DNA from: Ignisphaera cupida
Lineage (GTDB): Archaea > Thermoproteota > Thermoprotei_A > Sulfolobales > Ignisphaeraceae
NCBI RefSeq assembly: GCF_030186535.1
Contig: NZ_JASNVW010000009.1
Location: forward strand, 1 to 47,048
DNA length: 47,048 bases
Direction of reading: 5' to 3'
Made by a program: the position numbers and the translations under genes. Positions 32,940 to 41,382 of the stretch are shown here, piece by piece. The notes below the pieces were generated by a model. It made no database searches. It was not told the DNA's origin and saw only the letters and a program-made list of their open reading frames with translations. The stretch's first letter is position 1. Each line of letters begins with the position of its first letter.

Positions 32940-34403
32940 ATGAGTAGTGACTTGAATTTGAAAACAATAATAGGTCTCGAAATTCATGTGCAATTAACAA
33001 AGTTAAAAACAAAGCTTTTTTGTGCAACATCAGCTGATTACAGAGGAGGTAAGCCAAATACTCATGTCTGCCCTGTTTGTTTAGGGCTTCCCGGGACATT
33101 ACCTGTGGTAAATAGAAAGGCTATTGAATATGCCATAGCTGTTGCTAAAGCACTTAACTGTGAGATAAGCGATAAAATAATGTTTGTACGTAAACATTAT
33201 TTCTATCCTGACCTTCCAAAGAATTATCAGATATCACAGTATATAGGACCTGGTTTTGAGTCTATAGCTAAAAACGGCTATGTTAAAATATCTGTTGATG
33301 GCAAATCAAAAATCGTGAGAATTAGAAGAATAAATGTTGAGGAGGATCCGGGTAGGATAGTGTATATTGGGAGTATTGAAAAAAGCCCCTATAGCCTGAT
33401 AGACTATAATAGATCTGGTGTGGCTTTACTCGAAATTGTTACAGAACCTGATATTGAAAGCCCTAAAGAGGCTAGGGCATTTCTGGAAAAACTCATGGCA
33501 ATACTAGAGTATCTAGGTGTTACAGATCCTGGACTAGAAGGTGCCTTTAGAGTTGATGCAAATATTTCTTTTGAGGGATTTGGCAGAGTTGAGGTTAAGA
33601 ATATAGGATCAATAAAAGATGTTGAAAAGGCGTTAAACTATGAAATAATTAGACAGAAAAGAATAATTCTACAAGGTGGTAAAATAGAAAGGGAAACAAG
33701 ACATTGGGATGCAGATAAAGGCATAACAATATCTTTAAGATCTAAAGAATTTGAAGAAGACTATAGATATTTTCCAGACCCCGATCTACCCCCACTAAAA
33801 ATAAGCAAAGAATTCATAGAGAAAATTATAAGTTCTCTTCCAGAGCTACCAGATGAAAGAATAAGAAGGTTTTTGAAGCAATATGGTTTAGATGAGTATA
33901 GAGCAACCGTTCTAGTGTTAAACAAATGGCTTGCTGACTTTTTTGAAGAAGCTGCAAAGATTTATGGTAATTATAAGAAGCTTGCTGATTTACTAATAAC
34001 AGATTTTCTGAGATGGATAAATGAATACAACATAGATTATAGAAAACTAAAGGTAAAACCAGAACATGTTGTGAAGATTCTAAAGCTATGGGATGATGGG
34101 ATATTATCGGTAAAAATGGTTAAGGAAATACTGCCACATGTTGTGAGGGATGGTGTAGATGTTGAGGAATATATTAAGGAGCATGGATATATAAGAATAG
34201 TAGATAAAAACTATATACAAGAGGTGGTTGCTGAAGTATTCAATGAGAATCCAAAGGCTGTTCAGGACGCAATTGAGAATCCAAAGGCAATAAACTACTT
34301 AATAGGATTAGTTATGAAGAAGACAGGTGGAAAAGCCGATCCTCAAATTACTAGAGAGATTGTTTTAGAGATGCTTAATAAGAAGAGAGATACTGGATCA
34401 TAG
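32940..34403 (+). CDS. gatB: Glutamyl/aspartyl-tRNA amidotransferase subunit B
   Basis: GatB, 487 residues, which activates the tRNA-bound Asp or Glu with ATP and binds the tRNA. The N terminus has GLEIHVQL, then the zinc-site CPVCLGLPGTLPV, a KHYFYPDLPKNYQISQY segment near residue 83, and GVALLEIVTEPDI near 158. The C-terminal helical/YqeY tail ends in MKKTGGKADPQ. The ATG follows an unusually strong GGGGGGTGA site 15 nt after gatA, so efficient separate initiation is expected. Confidence 0.95.
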   Translation: MSSDLNLKTIIGLEIHVQLTKLKTKLFCATSADYRGGKPNTHVCPVCLGLPGTLPVVNRKAIEYAIAVAKALNCEISDKIMFVRKHYFYPDLPKNYQISQYIGPGFESIAKNGYVKISVDGKSKIVRIRRINVEEDPGRIVYIGSIEKSPYSLIDYNRSGVALLEIVTEPDIESPKEARAFLEKLMAILEYLGVTDPGLEGAFRVDANISFEGFGRVEVKNIGSIKDVEKALNYEIIRQKRIILQGGKIERETRHWDADKGITISLRSKEFEEDYRYFPDPDLPPLKISKEFIEKIISSLPELPDERIRRFLKQYGLDEYRATVLVLNKWLADFFEEAAKIYGNYKKLADLLITDFLRWINEYNIDYRKLKVKPEHVVKILKLWDDGILSVKMVKEILPHVVRDGVDVEEYIKEHGYIRIVDKNYIQEVVAEVFNENPKAVQDAIENPKAINYLIGLVMKKTGGKADPQITREIVLEMLNKKRDTGS

Positions 34404-34442
34404 CGTGGGTTTTTCATCAATAATCAGATCTTAAAACCCTAA

Positions 34443-34792
34443 TCATCTCCACAAATAATCACTGTTTTTAATTCTTAAAAACTTTATTTTAATTAGGTTT
34501 ATAGCATTAACAACGTCAATTATGACTTCCCTCAGTTGACTATTCTCAACATCATCAATACTTATTATTTTCATACCAGAAAGTTTTATGTCAACGCATT
34601 TACTTGTTAAATCAATTATGTAGTTTATTTCACCTGCAATACCCTGTTTGCTATGCAAAAATTTTTTAGTGCTTCACAATCGCTAAGAATTATTGTTTCT
34701 TCAATACCTGCTAGCCCCCTCAGGACAACACCTATTACCTTATCATTTAAAACATCAACTATTAGAATTCTACTTTCTTTCTTTAAATGCAT
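34443..34792 (-). CDS. Small gene interrupted by a -1 frameshift at an A-AAA-AAT site
   Basis: An ATG at 34792 opens a frame of 55 codons that stops at 34625. A second frame then stays open from 34658 to 34443. If the ribosome slips back one base at the run of six A and five T (A-AAA-AAT at 34661-34667), both join into one protein of about 116 residues, starting MHLKKESRILIVDVLND and ending KIKFLRIKNSDYLWR. A slippery heptamer of exactly this type has been reported to drive programmed -1 frameshifting in a Sulfolobus fucosidase gene. The alternative is a sequencing error or a decayed gene. The start overlaps the end of the Rpo11 gene by 23 nt, as expected of an operon member. I recognise no family. 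Confidence 0.5.
34661..34667 (-). other. Slippery heptamer A-AAA-AAT
   Basis: Read on the minus strand in the zero frame, this heptamer is followed by TTT and TGC. Slipping back one base lets both tRNAs re-pair on AAA-AAA and continues the frame through TTT-TTG-CAT. It sits where the two halves of the small gene overlap. I see no strong stem-loop immediately downstream. Confidence 0.45.
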
Positions 34793-35078
34793 TTCTTAAT
34801 GCCTCCTCAAATTTTTGTGAAAATTCCTCAACAAGTTTTTGTGCTTCATTTACAACTTCCTCAAAAACGTCTAGTGGATTTCTGCTTCCATCAGTTAATA
34901 TGACAATTTCTGGATATGATGTTATTGGGTGTTCGAGAATATATGCTGCATAAACTACGCCAGGCTTTTTTATTGCTAATTTTGCTATTAAATTTGGTAG
35001 TGAGTGCTTATCCTCATCATAAATAACTATTCTTAGCTCTCTCTCTGTAAGTTTTTTCAGCTCAAGTCGAATTGACAA
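34770..35078 (-). CDS. rpo11: RNA polymerase subunit Rpo11 (RpoL)
   Basis: Rpo11, about 102 residues, the partner of Rpo3 in the assembly platform of archaeal RNA polymerase (counterpart of eukaryotic Rpb11). The core shows the family pattern EDKHSLPNLIAKLAIKKPGVVYAAYILEHPI (residues about 25-52), then PEIVILTDGSRNPLDVFEEVV and a helical tail. The start is taken as TTG at 35078, six bases after a GGTG site; an upstream GTG at 35087 adds three residues. It follows the DUF2067 gene and overlaps the next gene by 23 nt. Confidence 0.85.
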   Translation of the reverse strand: MSIRLELKKLTERELRIVIYDEDKHSLPNLIAKLAIKKPGVVYAAYILEHPITSYPEIVILTDGSRNPLDVFEEVVNEAQKLVEEFSQKFEEALRNAFKERK

Positions 35079-35146
35079 GTAAATCACCTTAAATATTATT
35101 GTAATATCTTAGACAAGGCTTTAATACCTAATCAAAGCTTAAATTT

Positions 35147-35764
35147 TTATTGAGTTATCAAAACCTTTTCCTCGATATAGTTTAACGCTTCTTGCCATGG
35201 AACTTTAAGCTCCATTTCATCACTAATGACATTGTTTTCTGAAAGCACATCTAAAATCTCATGAACATCAACATTGTAAAGGGTTATTGCTGTGATTATG
35301 AGTTTCTTTAGATTATGTGAATATCTCATATTAGATACTTTTTCCATTGCTTTTGCTATACGCTGAGCATACATTTGTATTGTTTCTAAATCAGTATCAG
35401 CATAAATCATAGCACCTCTTAATGTTACATTTGCTATTCCTTGTCTTTTAAGAACCTCAGCTAAAACATCTAGTGGTATTGTTTTACGAATTACTTTAGC
35501 TAATTGCTCAGCTGATATTCCATTCTTTGGATTAAGTGTTTTCAGCATTAGAAACTGGTTTATATAATCTCTAATCCTCTTCATAGCAGATTCAACAGCA
35601 GGCTCAAAGCCAATCACTCTAAAAATCAGCTTATTATGTTTAAATTCCGCAAACAATTCTACATCCAGGGAAAGATCCTCATCTATTTTTTCAAGAAGTT
35701 CTATACATAGGTTTCTCGATGTGCATGTATATGAAAACGTTCTTTCTATAAACACTTTGCTCAT
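35147..35764 (-). CDS. DUF2067 family protein
   Basis: A 205-residue archaeal protein of the DUF2067 family. It has an N-terminal mixed domain (residues about 1-70), a helical middle part with GISAEQLAKVIRKTIPLDVLAEVLKRQG and an AMIYADTDLETIQMYAQRIA helix, and a C-terminal helical end. The position between Csl4 and Rpo11 is typical for crenarchaeal RNA-metabolism operons. The function is unknown, though RNA binding would fit. The ATG at 35764 lies 4 nt after the Csl4 stop and follows a GGTGA site; an upstream GTG/ATG frame would overlap Csl4. Confidence 0.78.
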   Translation of the reverse strand: MSKVFIERTFSYTCTSRNLCIELLEKIDEDLSLDVELFAEFKHNKLIFRVIGFEPAVESAMKRIRDYINQFLMLKTLNPKNGISAEQLAKVIRKTIPLDVLAEVLKRQGIANVTLRGAMIYADTDLETIQMYAQRIAKAMEKVSNMRYSHNLKKLIITAITLYNVDVHEILDVLSENNVISDEMELKVPWQEALNYIEEKVLITQ

Positions 35765-35768
35765 GAAA

Positions 35769-36341
35769 TCACCTTCTGCTCGCAAATGCATAGTCCGGAA
35801 CTATTTTTCTTGTTTCAATATTTCCACAGTTACTACATTTCAAAACCTCCTTGTCTTTTTCCTTTATTAACGGAGCTCCGCATTTAGAGCAGTAAGCAGC
35901 TATAACACCTAGCTTTGTATCCTTCATTGTAACTAGATATGGTATATAGCTATTGAGAATCTTAACCCTTACAACATCACCTAGTCTAACAGCTTCGTAA
36001 AGACTTTGAATTCTTGAATTAGATGCTTGTGAAACATGCAACACCCCCTTAAACTCATGCTTAAACACCTTGTTTATATCATACCCCAAGAGCTTGATCA
36101 CAGCAATTTCATCTCTCATTTGCTTCACAACACCTATCACCACATCCCCATTCTTAGGCATTTTAACATCTTTTACCGGCTTTACATAAACCCTTCTGTT
36201 GATGAAATCAAATATGGGTTTTCCTATAACAGTTGCTCTAACCACACCATCTTCTACATATGTATTTGTGTATGGTATGAACTCCTCCTCTGCACACAAA
36301 AATTCTCCTGGCACCACAATCTTTTTGTTGTCTTTACTCAT
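35769..36341 (-). CDS. csl4: Exosome RNA-binding subunit Csl4
   Basis: Csl4, 190 residues, one of the two RNA-binding caps of the archaeal exosome that feed RNA to the Rrp41-Rrp42 core. The N-terminal domain (VVPGEFLCAEEEFIPYTNTYVEDG) is followed by an S1 domain (GDVVIGVVKQMRDEIAVIKLLG and DVVRVKILNSYIPYLVT), then a zinc ribbon with paired cysteines (CSKCGAPLIKEKDKEVLKCSNCG) near residue 153, the layout of archaeal Csl4. It follows the METTL5-like gene by 5 nt in the same operon. Translational start is the ATG at 36341. Confidence 0.93.
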   Translation of the reverse strand: MSKDNKKIVVPGEFLCAEEEFIPYTNTYVEDGVVRATVIGKPIFDFINRRVYVKPVKDVKMPKNGDVVIGVVKQMRDEIAVIKLLGYDINKVFKHEFKGVLHVSQASNSRIQSLYEAVRLGDVVRVKILNSYIPYLVTMKDTKLGVIAAYCSKCGAPLIKEKDKEVLKCSNCGNIETRKIVPDYAFASRR

Positions 36342-36346
36342 TCCCG

Positions 36347-36976
36347 TTACACCCTCACAATTTTTAAAGCTACAATAGGAAATCTGTAAACGTTTCTTCT
36401 GTGATGCACATATGTTGCATGAATTATCATCATATCTAAAAACAGTGGTAGCATCTTAAATGCATCTCCATATAGCTTGAGTTTATTCTCAACAATATTA
36501 AGTAACTTGTGAGAGTATTTATGTATTGTGTATATTGCTGCTGGTTTTATTTTCAAGGCGCTTTCTAGAAATACCATATCAATTCCACGTTTATAAACAC
36601 CAAATGGTGGATTCATAACAACTGTATCCACACCTCTAAGATTCAACAATTCAACATCTGAACATAGGTAATTGATGTTAAAAGCATTTTTACTATCTAA
36701 AAAAGATTTTGCAGTAGAAAGCGCTTCACAATCAATATCAATACACATTACCTCTCTAGAGCCTAGAAGATATGCAGCATATGCAAATAAACCTGTTCCA
36801 CAACCAAAATCTGCAACAATCTTATCCTTTATATCACCAGAAATATAAGCATGCCACATAACCTCACTAGCAATTCTACTATCACACACATATTGTTCTA
36901 GAAATTGTTTTGGCTTTGGAAACCTGGGTACGTTGCTCAATAATACCTCAAGCTCTTTCTTATTCTTTATAATCAT
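36347..36976 (-). CDS. METTL5-like RNA N6-adenine methyltransferase
   Basis: A class I S-adenosylmethionine methyltransferase of 209 residues. The SAM-binding GCGTGLFAYAAYLLGSREVMCIDID (about 58-81) and the catalytic VMNPPFGVYKRGIDMVFLESAL (about 119-140) give the NPPF motif of adenine N6 methyltransferases. An N-terminal FPKPKQFLEQY segment, seen in METTL5, precedes the domain. METTL5 methylates one adenosine near the 3' end of small-subunit rRNA, so a 16S target is expected in archaea. Its operon with Csl4 and Dph2 supports a translation role. It would act in the cytoplasm on rRNA. Confidence 0.83.
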   Translation of the reverse strand: MIIKNKKELEVLLSNVPRFPKPKQFLEQYVCDSRIASEVMWHAYISGDIKDKIVADFGCGTGLFAYAAYLLGSREVMCIDIDCEALSTAKSFLDSKNAFNINYLCSDVELLNLRGVDTVVMNPPFGVYKRGIDMVFLESALKIKPAAIYTIHKYSHKLLNIVENKLKLYGDAFKMLPLFLDMMIIHATYVHHRRNVYRFPIVALKIVRV

Positions 36977-36983
36977 TCCTTTA

Positions 36984-37973
36984 CTACCATGGATACATGT
37001 ATCTATTGAGATCTTTGTTAATAGCCATTAGAGCTTCTCCAACAGTTAAAACAGGTTTTTCATAATCTGTTAAATCAAATGCTATATAGGGACAAGAAAC
37101 AACTACTATTGCATCAAACTTTTTCTCTGCATTTATATTATCTAGAAGGCTTCTATCAACTTTCAATGCTTTAACAACCAAATATTGTTTTCCATGCTCC
37201 TTCAATGCATTCGTCAAAAAGTTTATTAATTGTTGTCTATGCTGCCCATAGAAGCCATCTATAATAAGCCAGTTTTTAGCGTCAAAGGCTTCTCTAACTT
37301 TCCATAGTCTAACACGAAGAATCTTCTCAACATCTTTCTTAGGATCCCAAATACTGTTTATGTATGGATCTATACAAATTGTTTTTAAATAGCCATATCT
37401 GGCGTAGTTTCCCAATGCCTGTGCTATGCAATGAAACCTTCCACCAGCTATAACAACATCAATACCACAATCACTTGTTTCAGGCAGTAAACAACCAAGA
37501 ATTATTCCTTTGAATTCAAATCTACAATTTTGCATATTTTTAACAATATTATGTATTTCCATTGAATGTTGAGCTGTTGTGGTAATGCATATTGGTTTAA
37601 AGCTTTCTCTACATATCTCATTTAGTAACATCTTAATTCTTTCTACATCAATTTTTCTATAGCCTCCTCTAACAAAAAGCGTTGGTGTTTTTGGTTTATA
37701 TAGCGGATATTCTAGATGGCCCACATGAATTATTGCTTCAGCACTAAGTTCTGCTGCACTATAGTCATCAACTAGGCAAGAACCATATGAAGGGTTTTGA
37801 GATAGGTAAATCTCTATTTCATTACCAAACTTCTTTCTCAAAAAATCAACAATTAGAGAAACACATGTTTGCAACCCCTCTGGCAACTGTAAAACAATTT
37901 TCCTAGCTTTTCTATCTTCAATGAATTTAGCAATACTATCTAATTCAAAATCATAGTCATTACAAAAACTCAT
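36984..37973 (-). CDS. dph2: Diphthamide synthase subunit Dph2
   Basis: Dph2, 329 residues, a radical-SAM-like [4Fe-4S] enzyme that transfers the 3-amino-3-carboxypropyl group of SAM to a histidine of elongation factor 2. The three domains each supply a cluster cysteine: NPSYGSCLVDDYSAAELSA (first), LGCLLPETSD (second) and VVVSCPYIAFDLTDY (third, near residue 295). The N-terminal QLPEGLQ motif is characteristic. Archaea use a single Dph2 homodimer. Dph6, for the final amidation, is at 24838 in this window; the intermediate methyltransferase Dph5 is not in it. Confidence 0.93.
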   Translation of the reverse strand: MSFCNDYDFELDSIAKFIEDRKARKIVLQLPEGLQTCVSLIVDFLRKKFGNEIEIYLSQNPSYGSCLVDDYSAAELSAEAIIHVGHLEYPLYKPKTPTLFVRGGYRKIDVERIKMLLNEICRESFKPICITTTAQHSMEIHNIVKNMQNCRFEFKGIILGCLLPETSDCGIDVVIAGGRFHCIAQALGNYARYGYLKTICIDPYINSIWDPKKDVEKILRVRLWKVREAFDAKNWLIIDGFYGQHRQQLINFLTNALKEHGKQYLVVKALKVDRSLLDNINAEKKFDAIVVVSCPYIAFDLTDYEKPVLTVGEALMAINKDLNRYMYPW

Positions 37974-37980
37974 AGTATTG

Positions 37981-38487
37981 CTACTTCAACTTTCTTACTT
38001 CTATAGTACATTTAATTGGAAGTTTCGATGCTGCTCTTCTCAATGCCTCTTTTAAAATCTCTACGTGCTGCACCATACCCCTAACCTCTATTACCTCATC
38101 TAATGGCTCTACAACAGCTCCAACACCAACAGGTTTTCCAAATGCTCTTCTCATACCTTCTTGAAGTCTATCAGCACCTGCAAACGCCATCATTTTATGT
38201 TCTCTCAAAACCTGATGAGGATACTTCCTGATTACCAACATAAAGTTTTGTTCGCCAATTTCGGTACTTAAGAATTTGTGTGAAATAACTCTTGCAGCCT
38301 CTAAGGCATTGTGTCTCACAATTCCTTTTTCAATAGCTTTCAAAACTACTACTACTTCAGCATCAAGCTTTGTATTTCCCATTACAAACTTTGTTATTTT
38401 TGGAGGTGGAACGCCATGGATATATTCTTTTCTAGTATATGGAGGCTTTTTTTGATTAGTGTAGCATCTAGCTGGTTTTTGAGGCAT
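37981..38487 (-). CDS. rpl10e: Large-subunit ribosomal protein L10e (uL16)
   Basis: Ribosomal protein L10e/uL16, 168 residues, at the large-subunit surface near the peptidyl transferase and A-site tRNA. Recognisable segments are RCYTNQKKPPYTRKEYIHGVPPPKI at the start, EQNFMLVIRKYPHQVLREHKMM around residue 80 and GADRLQEGMRRAFGKPVG around residue 105. Length is standard. It is 7 nt upstream of dph2 and 13 nt after the TrmJ gene in the same transcript. Confidence 0.96.
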   Translation of the reverse strand: MPQKPARCYTNQKKPPYTRKEYIHGVPPPKITKFVMGNTKLDAEVVVVLKAIEKGIVRHNALEAARVISHKFLSTEIGEQNFMLVIRKYPHQVLREHKMMAFAGADRLQEGMRRAFGKPVGVGAVVEPLDEVIEVRGMVQHVEILKEALRRAASKLPIKCTIEVRKLK

Positions 38488-38500
38488 TTTAAAAACCTCT

Positions 38501-39217
38501 TTAGCTCTGCCTCAGTATTTTGTTTGCCAACCTCCTTATAAATGTTACTAGAAAACCTATCTCAGCTTTTGATAATGGGGCTTTTCTCAGCAGTCTCTTG
38601 AATGTTAGTGAAAACATTTCATATTGTCTATCATCACTTGCAACAGCTTTTGCCAAGGCATCTATATATTTTTCAGCTATTTTCAAGCTATCTTCATCAG
38701 CTTTATCAATTTTTTCTGCAAGTGAAGCTTTCTTAATAGTTTTGTAGAGTTCATAAAGAACAATTGCAACAGCATGGCTAAGATTTAACACAGGGTATTC
38801 AGGATTTGAAGCAATATGCACAAGAAGATTGCACTTCGAAATTTCTTCTCTTGTTAAACCAACGCTTTCTCTTCCAAAAACCACGGCAATGCTTGTATAA
38901 GACTGTGCTATTTTAACAAAGTCTTGTAACTCAATGGCTTTTCTAAGCACATCACCACTTCTAGTATCTATAACAGCTGATGTACAAGCAGATATGCCAA
39001 CATCTTTTAAACTATCTTCAATACTTTGATAAATCCTGACTTTACCACTAAAAAGATAATCAACACCATTTGCTGCAAATCTCTTGACCTCATCAGAAAA
39101 CACATTGATTTGAGGAGATACAACAGCAAGCTCATCAACATCAAAATTCTTGCAAAGTCTTACAATAAATCCTAGATTGACCTCCCCCTCAATTCCTACA
39201 ACAACAACCTTAAGCAT
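38501..39217 (-). CDS. trmJ: SPOUT RNA methyltransferase, TrmJ-like
   Basis: A 238-residue SPOUT-class 2'-O-methyltransferase matching TrmJ, which methylates nucleotide 32 in the anticodon loop of tRNAs. The SPOUT knot is visible in VVVGIEGEVNLGFIVRLCKNF, VVFGRESVGLTREEISKCNLLVHI and YPVLNLSHAVAIVLYEL. The C-terminal region after residue 165 is helical. The gene begins just 1 nt after the upstream methyltransferase and ends 13 nt before rpl10e. Other SpoU targets (rRNA) are possible, but TrmJ is the usual archaeal form. Confidence 0.86.
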   Translation of the reverse strand: MLKVVVVGIEGEVNLGFIVRLCKNFDVDELAVVSPQINVFSDEVKRFAANGVDYLFSGKVRIYQSIEDSLKDVGISACTSAVIDTRSGDVLRKAIELQDFVKIAQSYTSIAVVFGRESVGLTREEISKCNLLVHIASNPEYPVLNLSHAVAIVLYELYKTIKKASLAEKIDKADEDSLKIAEKYIDALAKAVASDDRQYEMFSLTFKRLLRKAPLSKAEIGFLVTFIRRLANKILRQS

Positions 39218-39218
39218 C

Positions 39219-39839
39219 TTAAATACTCACCATGCATTCAACTGAGCATATTGTTTCAAAAAAGAAATTTTTACACATGTGAACATCTATAGACAAACAT
39301 TTACTTTCCATAACATAAAAAATTTTCTCCATGTTCTGCAGACTCGACAAAACAAATAGTATTGAGCACTTGGATTTACACTTATTTATAGAATCCTTAA
39401 AGAATTTACTCCAAATTGAAAAGCCATTAGCTCCACCACTCCATGCCTTTGAAATCCATGAACCAGAGTCTTCCACAGGTAGATAAGGAGGGTTAAACAC
39501 CACCATGTTTGCTATTGAATCACGAAAGCATGTTAAGGAATCACACTGAACAATATCTAAATACATATCTAAGTTGTTGAGTTTAGCAGAGCTCCAAGAA
39601 CTTTTCATTGCACAAGGTGAAATATCTGTGGCTATTGCATAAACGTTGTTAAACTTGGTTAAAATTGTTTTAACTAGGCTAATTATTATGTAGCTTGTGC
39701 CTGACCCTATTTCAATAACAATAATATCCTTGTTTTCTAGTCTAGATAAAACCTCTTTAGCTGTATCAGTAAGAATGTATGTATCATCAGAAGGCTCATA
39801 AACTTCTTCATTCAAAGCTATTTTTATGTTGTTAATCAC
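39219..39839 (-). CDS. HemK/Mtq2-like protein methyltransferase
   Basis: A SAM methyltransferase of about 206 residues of the HemK2/Mtq2 type, which methylates the glutamine of the GGQ loop in release factor aRF1. The VYEPSDDTYIL motif near residue 15, the SAM site VIEIGSGTSYIIISL around 40, and the catalytic VVFNPPYLP around residue 117 are visible; NPPY is the Mtq motif. I used the GTG at 39839, nine bases after the KsgA stop, because the longer frame from 39926 would overlap ksgA by 79 nt and the family starts near here. It could be another N-methyltransferase. Confidence 0.82.
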   Translation of the reverse strand: MINNIKIALNEEVYEPSDDTYILTDTAKEVLSRLENKDIIVIEIGSGTSYIIISLVKTILTKFNNVYAIATDISPCAMKSSWSSAKLNNLDMYLDIVQCDSLTCFRDSIANMVVFNPPYLPVEDSGSWISKAWSGGANGFSIWSKFFKDSINKCKSKCSILFVLSSLQNMEKIFYVMESKCLSIDVHMCKNFFFETICSVECMVSI

Positions 39840-39847
39840 TACAATGC

Positions 39848-40702
39848 CTAGCTCTTTTGCTTTGCAAGTGTATAAACTATCTTCTCCAATTCCTCTACCG
39901 ATAACTGATAAACTCTCTTTCCCCATACCTCTTTTAACCCATTAAAATATTCAACAACATTTCCATCCAGACATTTAGTTAGTGCTTTACTAATAACCTT
40001 TCTTCTAAAGGAAAATAAGCATTTGACTACATTTTCAAAAAGCTTTGAAAAGTCATCATAAACACGCTTGCGTTTGAGAATAACTACTGCAGAGTGAACC
40101 TCTGGTTTTGGATAAAACTTGTTTAGAGATATTGTTTTAAGGTACTTAACATGGAACAGATGCTGCAAAAACACAGTTAATTTTCCATAGTTTCTGCTAC
40201 CAGGTTTGGAAATAATTCTTTCAGCAACTTCTTTTTGTACAGTTACCAAGGCTATATCCGCATTTCCTTTAGCAATTGTTACCAGAAGTTGTGATGTTAT
40301 ATGGTAAGGCAAATTGCCTACAACAGCATTACAGTCTCTTATACTATTCAAGATAAGTTTAGCATCTCCTATGATAAAGTCAATGTTTGGAAAATCGTCT
40401 TGCAATTCCTTCAAAAAATCAGTAAATTGCTTATCTATTTCTATAGAAACAACAACCTTGTCACTATTCTCAAGTGCTAAGAATATCGATAAATTTCCTA
40501 TACCAGCACCAATTTCTATAATACATGGGGTATTTACTGCTTCATTTTTAATTGTTGTAGCAATGTATTTAAGCTCGTTTAAATCGATTAAGAATGTTTG
40601 ACTTAGTCTCTTTTTTATTTTTACTCCTTTCTCAGATAAGACTTTTTTTAGCCATTCTATAAAATCATGTCTAGACGCAAAATCTTTAATATTTTTTACC
40701 AT
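39848..40702 (-). CDS. rsmA: 16S rRNA dimethyladenosine transferase (KsgA/Dim1)
   Basis: KsgA/Dim1, 284 residues, which dimethylates two adenosines in the 3' terminal helix of 16S rRNA. The SAM site is CIIEIGAGIGNLSIFLA (about residues 60-76), followed by VSIEIDKQFTDFL, the catalytic NLPYHITSQLL segment near 132 (NLPY motif) and the VQKEVAERII block near 157. The C-terminal domain carries FYPKPEVHSAVVIL. It overlaps the DUF655 gene by 7 nt and precedes the HemK-like gene, the order seen widely in archaea (L21e, Rpo4, DUF655, KsgA, HemK). Confidence 0.95.
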   Translation of the reverse strand: MVKNIKDFASRHDFIEWLKKVLSEKGVKIKKRLSQTFLIDLNELKYIATTIKNEAVNTPCIIEIGAGIGNLSIFLALENSDKVVVSIEIDKQFTDFLKELQDDFPNIDFIIGDAKLILNSIRDCNAVVGNLPYHITSQLLVTIAKGNADIALVTVQKEVAERIISKPGSRNYGKLTVFLQHLFHVKYLKTISLNKFYPKPEVHSAVVILKRKRVYDDFSKLFENVVKCLFSFRRKVISKALTKCLDGNVVEYFNGLKEVWGKRVYQLSVEELEKIVYTLAKQKS

Positions 40703-41349
40703 GGCTCACTATATCCAATTCTTCTATATAGCAATTCTAAATAGTTGAGAAACTTGTATTCTGGTGATGGAGGGTAGGGCTCGACAAACAGATAATACCT
40801 CTCAATTCTTTGCAATTCAGTTATAATTCTATCAACAAAAAGTTTAACAGGATCTGATATCTTCAATCTCTTTTTAACATCTTCAAAATTTGTGAAAAGG
40901 CTTTTTCTTCTCTCCTCTAAAATCATACTCAAAGTCTTTTTTCCTATGCCAGGCAATAGCTCTAGACTATGCAACCTTATATTTATTGGTTCAGCAACAT
41001 TGAAAAATTCTACAAAGACCCTCTCCTTCTCCTCAACAATTCTAGTAATAACCTTGCCTAAGTTTTCCTTAGCAATGGTAGTTAAATCCTCATACAACAA
41101 CCTCTCAAATACTCTCAGCCCTGGCCTATCAGGTGCTGAGGAAATGGGAACTCTCTCACCAATTGCTAAAACCTGACTTCTGCCAGGCACAATCTCAACA
41201 AGAGAAAAATACTTTGTGCCAATACCCTGGGCTATGGGCATTGTTCTATGATGGGCATGCTTATCATATGGATTGCCCATTGGCATGTAATCAAGGATAA
41301 TGGCAAATTCATCAGGAACTATTTGAAATCTTTTGTATCGAGGTTTCAT
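40696..41349 (-). CDS. DUF655 family protein
   Basis: A 217-residue archaeal DUF655 protein. The family pattern includes FAIILDYMPMGNPYDKHAHHRTMPIAQGIGTKYF at the N terminus and, near residue 131, a helix-hairpin-helix-like LELLPGIGKKTLSMILEERR. This is followed by the C-terminal RIITELQRIERYYLFVEP helix. The helix-hairpin-helix suggests nucleic acid binding. The gene lies in the conserved cluster between Rpo4 and KsgA. No activity is known. Confidence 0.88.
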   Translation of the reverse strand: MKPRYKRFQIVPDEFAIILDYMPMGNPYDKHAHHRTMPIAQGIGTKYFSLVEIVPGRSQVLAIGERVPISSAPDRPGLRVFERLLYEDLTTIAKENLGKVITRIVEEKERVFVEFFNVAEPINIRLHSLELLPGIGKKTLSMILEERRKSLFTNFEDVKKRLKISDPVKLFVDRIITELQRIERYYLFVEPYPPSPEYKFLNYLELLYRRIGYSEPW

Positions 41350-41382
41350 AGATTCAAAGCCTGCTTATCAAACATTAAATAG

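Noticed and set aside
34395-34450. Second possible box C/D RNA on the minus strand (CTGA followed by TTGATGA)
   Set aside because: The inner D' and C' elements are close to consensus, but no acceptable outer D box follows within guide distance, the upstream C box is poor, and the guide matches nothing I recognise in rRNA.
39840-39926. Longer N terminus for the HemK-like methyltransferase
   Set aside because: The extra 29 residues would lie entirely within the end of ksgA in another frame and show no family similarity, whereas a GTG at 39839 fits the family start and spacing.
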